Shown here one piece after another: positions 60,801 to 64,000 of a DNA stretch of 64,000 bases. Source of the DNA: Diadema setosum (taxonomy: Eukaryota; Echinodermata; Echinoidea; Diadematoida; Diadematidae); assembly GCA_033980235.1 (NCBI GenBank), contig CM067067.1:6732789-6796788 (forward strand), written 5' to 3'. The stretch's first letter is position 1, and each line of letters opens with the position of its first letter. The notes under the pieces are model-generated. The model saw only the letters and a list, made by a program, of their open reading frames with translations. It did no database searches and was not told where the DNA came from. Position numbers and translations under genes: made by a program.

Positions 60801-63783
60801 AGTAGTTTAGCAAAAAGGAAAAATGACCCATGAACTACATCATTGTATGTGCAGAGATGTACAAATGTTGATAGTTGGTTTCAAAAATGCATAATTATCA
60901 TCATCGTATATGCTTACATTACAGATGTAGATAGTTGTTAGAATACAATTCTTGAAGTATATGCCGCTTGATGAAAGCTTTACGATCCTCATTAGATTGA
61001 CATGAAAAGAGGGAATATAGGAAGAAAGATGCGAGAGAAGAATACACACTGTCAGACCTCTGTGGATCACATCACGTTGAGTAGAGCAATAATATCATAA
61101 TAGAATTATCCTAGCCTGACTGATTGTGTCTGGTCGTGGATGATAATAGCATGCATAAGTGTTGAGTGCAAGCCTTGATTTCATCTTCTCACAAATATCA
61201 GAATGAAGATGGGGCTGGAGAGCAAAGTGGACGAGGCCAGTGGAGCTTCGGTAGAACTCCCAGTGGTCAACCTCTCCTTTGACTACATCAACAGAGACAG
61301 GAGGAAAAGAGAGTACATCATGGATGACCTAGACAGCTTCCAGGTAAGATCAGAACTCACTCAAATGTTTGCTTCCATTTTGGGAGAGATTACACTCTGA
61401 TAGAAGTGGCCATGCTTTTTAATCCCCCTCTTTTTAAATGTGTGAATTTTGAGCAGTCAGAAATATGTACCATGGCACCACAGAATAATGAAACGGCTTT
61501 CTTCCGTTCCTAACAGTATACTGCTTCCATCTGTCTCCTTTATCCCTCTCTTTCTTTGTCGCTTTATGTCTCTACTATCACACTCTCATTTTGTTTTTTC
61601 CTGGTGCATTTATTTCATTTTAATTGTAATTCTCTTCTTCTCTTGCCCTAATTTTTTTGTTGAAAAAGTAATGCCTAGACAAGAAAGGTGCAAATTTGAT
61701 AAATCAGCCTCTAAATTGAGTGAGATGTGTGACATACGTTTGTATGTCTATGTCTGTATATTAAATTTACAAGTGATGGTAGTTCTGTGTAACACAGTAT
61801 CTACTAATGTTTGTGCATGAGTATGTGTACTGTAAAACGAGGAATGTTCGCGTTAATTTCGCAAATTTCTTGAGAGCGAAGATTCGCAAAATTTAAATGC
61901 ATGCGAAAGTTTTTGTCTGCACTATAACCATTGAATGCCAGTGGCAGTTTGCGAAAATTTCATGCCGCAAAAAGTTTGTCGGCTCCAATTCGCGAAAAAT
62001 TCATGCTGCGAATATATCATGTTTTACAGTATTTGTGTTTTTGAGCCACTACACAAAGAACTGCAGTGTGTATTGTCAGTTAGTGAATGTTATTGAATCT
62101 ATAATTTTCAAATGTAGAAAATTTTTGAGGAAAAATCTTTCTTGCTGATTATTGAAATCTGAAGCATCTGTATCATGAATTTCTCTCATGGAATACAAAC
62201 ATTCAATCCTAGACTCTGATACAAGTCCTGGAACCAGTTCTGGCCCAGAACGAAGCCAGCAGGGCCAAGGCGGAACTTGTGTTCATGGAGTGCCTGAAGT
62301 GCCACCGTGAATTCCCCAAGACCCAGGCCAAGCTGCGAGTGGAGAAGAAACCAAGGAGGTCTGGCAACTGGCAGTCGGAGGAGGAGAGTGGTAGTGGTGA
62401 GTATCAGTGACCGTGTGAACAGAATGGTCACTTTGACCATCGGACCAGAAGAATCACTGTCCATTTCCCTTTTGCACCAGACTGAGTTTGATTTTCTGTC
62501 TGTCCTTGAAGTACACATGATTACATACAGGTGCAGAATTGTGAAGATTGTACGTAGATACATGCTCAGACACATTGTAAAACGTAAAGTTGAATTTGAT
62601 ATACCAATAGGCGCTATTATTATTCTTACTATATGTTTTGCTTGTTTTGTTTTGTTTTTTACTCCACCATAAAATACATTAATGAATAGTAGCATTTATT
62701 ATTGAAAGATACAGCACCAAATCACAAATATAAGGTTTGGGAGACATGATGAGTTTCATCAGAGCTAAAAAAAATGTGTGTGTGTTTTCCCCAGAATTTG
62801 AGTCTGTCAATGAAGTGGCAACCTGCCCCTATTGTGGGAGCACTCTGCTAGTGGAGCTTGACGACCCCAAAAGGTCAGAGGTCAACACCCCTATTGGCTC
62901 AGTGGCTTCAATCGACCTTTCCTCCAGGCCCATGGCAGCTTCTTCGCCATGGAAATCAAGGTGTCAAACTTGTCCTATCCTTGCATGTATATTAACATTG
63001 AAAAATATGCATTTCGGTAAGCAGCATATGTTTAGTGTACCAATGGATAATTACATGTTTTACCGTCAAATCTAACAAATTAATAGAATATTCACCTTAT
63101 ATTGTAAAAGGTCCTCCTGAATGGTATTGATAAAATCAAAGTGAAATGGGATTGAAAGATTTTTCAAAATAAGTTATATATATCAAAAATGGTGTAGCAA
63201 TACCTTGCATGATGTATTACCTGCTGCATATTATTTTTGTATTTTTTCCTTCTTTCATTTTGTGATTGAACTGTAACTACCTTTTCCTAACCAATAAAAC
63301 TGAAAAAAAGAGAAAAAAGAAGGGTATAGCATTTCACATGACATTCTGTGGAGTGTGCTGAGTATACCAAGCATCAGCTGTAAACCATTCAAACTAGAGT
63401 AAGTCTGAGTCATGCAAAGCAGCATTCCAATGACATTTCTTCATGCAAAGTCACAATCTTGCACGTGTCATGCATCACAGAGAGAAGGACGCCCTCATTG
63501 TTAGTCCATCCAACAAGCCGAGCCTCATCCAGGCCTTCACCGACGTGTTCTCCCTCGGATCCAGTGAACCTGCCCAATCTCGGGCAAAATCCTCCAAGTT
63601 GCTAGGCAATGGTGCCAGCGATGCCTACCAGGACTCACTCATGGCCTCGGAGAATGGAATCCACCACACCAAGGAGCTGGCGCCCTCACCAGTCAAGGAC
63701 TATGCATCGTCGCCAGCCAAGGAAAGTTCAATGACCACCTCCTCCTCCTCATCGCAGCTCAGTGGGATGAGTTCTGACTTCAG
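42871..63783 (+). CDS. STK11IP: Serine/threonine kinase 11-interacting protein (STK11IP/LIP1), 15 exons, 3' partial
   Basis: Exons: 42871-42958, 43612-43799, 45697-45864, 47680-47787, 52738-52809, 54628-54861, 55496-55585, 57541-57582, 58528-58774, 59229-59726, 60592-60742, 61202-61343, 62213-62396, 62795-62960, 63481-63783. Phases join throughout (893 aa plus 2 bases); human protein is about 1,090 aa. In order: N-terminal helix (KLAAFLHQNN), LKVLICSRCVHSLQ, leucine-rich repeats at residues about 149-316 (LHTLNLSYNYIEAL, LKALDLSHNNI, ITQLNLSFNQLTRIP, LHTLILRGNNIESLSG, LRTLDLAKNAI), basic-serine KMRVKRSSLKVRNASISE, MRKMHGKDWLLAL, a PH-like stretch around 579-676, and a zinc ribbon CLKC (703-706) with CPYC (748-751). 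Family knowledge: it binds LKB1/STK11 and has been placed at lysosomes and in mTORC1/autophagy control. The start is the first ATG after an in-frame stop. Exon 2 uses a weak donor, AAG|GTTGGT. The C-terminus lies beyond the window. Confidence 0.94.
44030..45031. mobile_element. 1-kb DNA transposon derivative with 42-bp perfect-like inverted repeats, TA target
   Basis: TACAATTCTCGCTATTGCCA begins the left end (repeat 44032-44073, ending CCCGGATGT); ACATCCGGG begins the right repeat (44988-45029), ending GCGAGAATTGTA. The two 42-bp ends differ at about one base. TA flanks both. The interior is CpG-rich compared with its surroundings (TACGCGCG, GGCCGGCCGCCGGC) and noncoding. It sits in STK11IP intron 2, directly next to a half TTAA MITE. 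Confidence 0.75.
45034..45350. mobile_element. Right half of the family-3 TTAA MITE
   Basis: GACTTGCCTTTTTCAGAAGG through CTTCTCATCCAGCAGTGACT to AAGGTGAACTTGTC matches the second half of 34735-35299. The left half is missing: the sequence abuts the 44030-45031 transposon. Confidence 0.75.
47158..47612 (-). mobile_element. Helentron-like nonautonomous element 4
   Basis: On the minus strand: 5' end TTACCTCCACCAAGG, body with ATTTGGATGAAACTTGCAGG, an inverted copy of the 5' end (CTTGGCAGTGGT), a hairpin GCACTCTCAGAGTGC, TTCTCTAG, then T. Same plan as the elements at 35588 and 55704. Homologous to 53559-54104. Located in STK11IP intron 3. Confidence 0.6.
47788..51092. other. First part of the large STK11IP intron 4
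   Basis: AT-rich intron with a GT microsatellite at about 48255, (GTTT)n near 50312 and no coding frame recognised on either strand. Confidence 0.5.
51093..52244 (+). mobile_element. Helentron-like nonautonomous element 3 (AGCTCACCTGG family)
   Basis: The 5' hairpin AGCTCACCTGGCTCAAGTGAGCT is followed by imperfect GTCCGATGTCCGTTGTGCGT-type units. The body has three to four repeats of about 300 bp, each with TTTTCATCTTCTTCTTGA, ACCAAACTTGG, CCCTAGGG and a long G or C run. Near the end an inverted copy of the start (CTCAGGTGAGC) precedes a hairpin GACCCCTGGGTC and CTTGTTAG, then T. Located in STK11IP intron 4. Confidence 0.55.
53084..53270. mobile_element. Pogo/Tigger-like MITE, TA target (copy 2)
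   Basis: TACAGTGCACTCCCGTTAAA at the left and TATAATGGGAGTCCACTGTA at the right, with GTTATAACGAAATT and GTTATAACAAAATT inside. Same family as 22074-22220. Located in STK11IP intron 5. Confidence 0.75.
53559..54104 (-). mobile_element. Helentron-like nonautonomous element 5
   Basis: On the minus strand: TTACCTCTGCCAAGGGTGGA at the 5' end, GTTATGTTTTCGTTACTGTT, a GTTTGTTTGTTAGTTAATTT tract, AACGGATTTGGATGAAACTT, then CTTGGCGGAGGTCTCTGC, CTCAGAGTGC, TTTTCCAG and T. Copy of the 47158-47612 family with extra internal sequence. The last four bases are CCAG instead of CTAG. Located in STK11IP intron 5. Confidence 0.6.
55021..55189. mobile_element. Small palindromic MITE
   Basis: GGGGGGCATTTCATGAAGGA at the left and TCCTTCATAAAATGCCCCCC at the right. 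The interior also mirrors (TTGTCGGATATAATTGACTT with AAGTCAATTATATCTGAC). Located in STK11IP intron 6. Target duplication not clear. Confidence 0.75.
55704..56542 (+). mobile_element. Helentron-like nonautonomous element 2 (ACCCCCGCC family)
   Basis: The 5' hairpin ACCCCCGCCAAACGAAGTTT...GGGGGT is followed by (GGTCGGGC)n-type tandem units. The body has three to four repeats of about 190 bp with GTTGCCATGGTAACGGCAT, ACTACTTCCTCAGTTTT and ATGAAACTTGG. Near the end comes the inverted start (GTTTGGCGGGGGT), a hairpin AGTCGCTGTAGCGAC, ATTTCTAG and T. The 3' end is nearly identical to that of 35588-36883. Located in STK11IP intron 7. Confidence 0.65.
56741..56925 (-). mobile_element. tRNA-derived SINE
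   Basis: On the minus strand GGTGCCCTGGCCTAGCAG has a good A box (TGGCCTAGCAG, 56904-56914), and GGGTTCAAGCCC is a good B box (56860-56871), 43 nt apart as in tRNA genes. There is no proper tRNA cloverleaf end, and unrelated sequence continues downstream. The 3' boundary is uncertain. Located in STK11IP intron 7. Confidence 0.6.
57843..58227. mobile_element. TTAA-flanked inverted-repeat MITE (family 2, copy 2)
   Basis: TTAAAGGGACTGCACAGTTC at the left and ACTGCGCAGTCCCTTTAA at the right, TTAA at both ends. The interior has GAGATATCCAAAAACAAGG and its near-inverse. Homologous to 19396-19800. Located in STK11IP intron 8. Confidence 0.8.
60106..60260. mobile_element. Left-half remnant related to the family-3 TTAA MITE
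   Basis: TTAAAGGAAACCAAAGCCCA, then GAACAGCAATATTTGTTGAA and CGGTGAAAGTTTGAGGAAA, parallels the left arm of 34735-35299 with many changes. No right arm seen. Located in STK11IP intron 10. Confidence 0.5.
61828..62031. mobile_element. TA-flanked MITE of the CTGTA...TTCGCG family
   Basis: TACTGTAAAACGAGGAATGT at the left and ACATGATATATTCGCAGC (inverted from the right end CATGTTTTACAGTA) mark imperfect inverted termini, with TA at both edges. The interior is rich in TTCGCGAAAA words. Located in STK11IP intron 12. Confidence 0.7.
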
Positions 63784-64000
63784 GTTTGTTGTCCCCCCCC
63801 CCCTCGCTGGATGACTCACACCGTTTTCCATTTCTCTATACATCACTAAAGTGTACTTGGTTGGCATGTCTTATTGTCAGTGATGAACTAGACATGTGTT
63901 TTTCGCTGTGTGCATAGTCTATGGAGTGATGGTGTGTGTTGCAGCCAATTTATATCAAACCTGTTAATGTTTAACCTGTTGAGGACGGACTGATTGTGCT
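63784..64000 (+). other. STK11IP intron 15, incomplete
   Basis: Starts with donor GTTTGT after the phase-2 exon end and runs to the window edge. The next STK11IP exon is not present. Confidence 0.6.

Noticed and set aside
62186..62695. 169-aa frame on the minus strand
   Set aside because: It runs antisense through STK11IP exon 13, whose frame matches the known family.

Overview
The window looks like nuclear DNA from an intron-rich, AT-rich animal. Coding exons are small, lie between GT/AG splice sites and are separated by introns of 0.5-5 kb. Intergenic DNA and introns are packed with short inverted-repeat transposons, low-complexity runs and decayed retroelements. The repeats (TTAA-flanked palindromes, GCCTCCGCC... 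and AGCTCACCTGG... elements, polyG-rich MITEs) and the diverged but clear orthologs of human proteins suggest a marine invertebrate deuterostome, most likely an echinoderm. That placement is an inference from repeat style and was not tested by any search.

Three protein genes can be built exon by exon. (1) RSU1 (Ras suppressor protein 1, a leucine-rich-repeat protein of the ILK-PINCH-parvin adhesion complex) lies on the + strand at 9784-17697. It has eight coding exons, is complete and encodes 274 aa. (2) A HIG1-domain mitochondrial membrane protein of the HIGD1 type lies on the - strand at 25254-28367. It has two coding exons, is complete and encodes 89 aa. RSU1 and HIGD1 are convergent. (3) STK11IP (LKB1-interacting protein 1) lies on the + strand at 42871-63783 and runs off the right edge. 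Fifteen coding exons give 893 residues plus two bases: an N-terminal helix, leucine-rich repeats, a PH-like region and a split Cys-x-x-Cys zinc ribbon. The C-terminal part is outside the window. The three genes share no pathway that the sequence would prove.

Layout: 1-9680 is intergenic, with a CpG-rich promoter-like patch near 0.7-1.0 kb, a Harbinger-like element (1.57-2.33 kb), a TTAA palindrome (4.06-4.42 kb) and a CAGGGGCGGATC-ended element (9.0-9.17 kb). 9.7-17.7 kb is RSU1, with transposons in its introns. 17.7-25.2 kb is 3' flanking DNA of the two convergent genes. 25.2-28.4 kb is HIGD1. 28.4-42.8 kb is intergenic and the most transposon-rich part: a LINE fragment, a three-copy family with 8-9 bp target duplications, a long TTAA palindrome, a Helentron-like element and an interstitial telomeric array. 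42.9-64 kb is STK11IP, whose introns carry four more Helentron-like elements, a tRNA-type SINE and several MITEs.

No CRISPR, operon, rRNA or intact tRNA gene was seen. The best candidate for something under-described is a group of five elements with unrelated bodies but one shared terminal design: an inverted 5'-end repeat close to a 3' hairpin, usually followed by CTAG and T. This is read here as non-autonomous Helitron2/Helentron-type elements.
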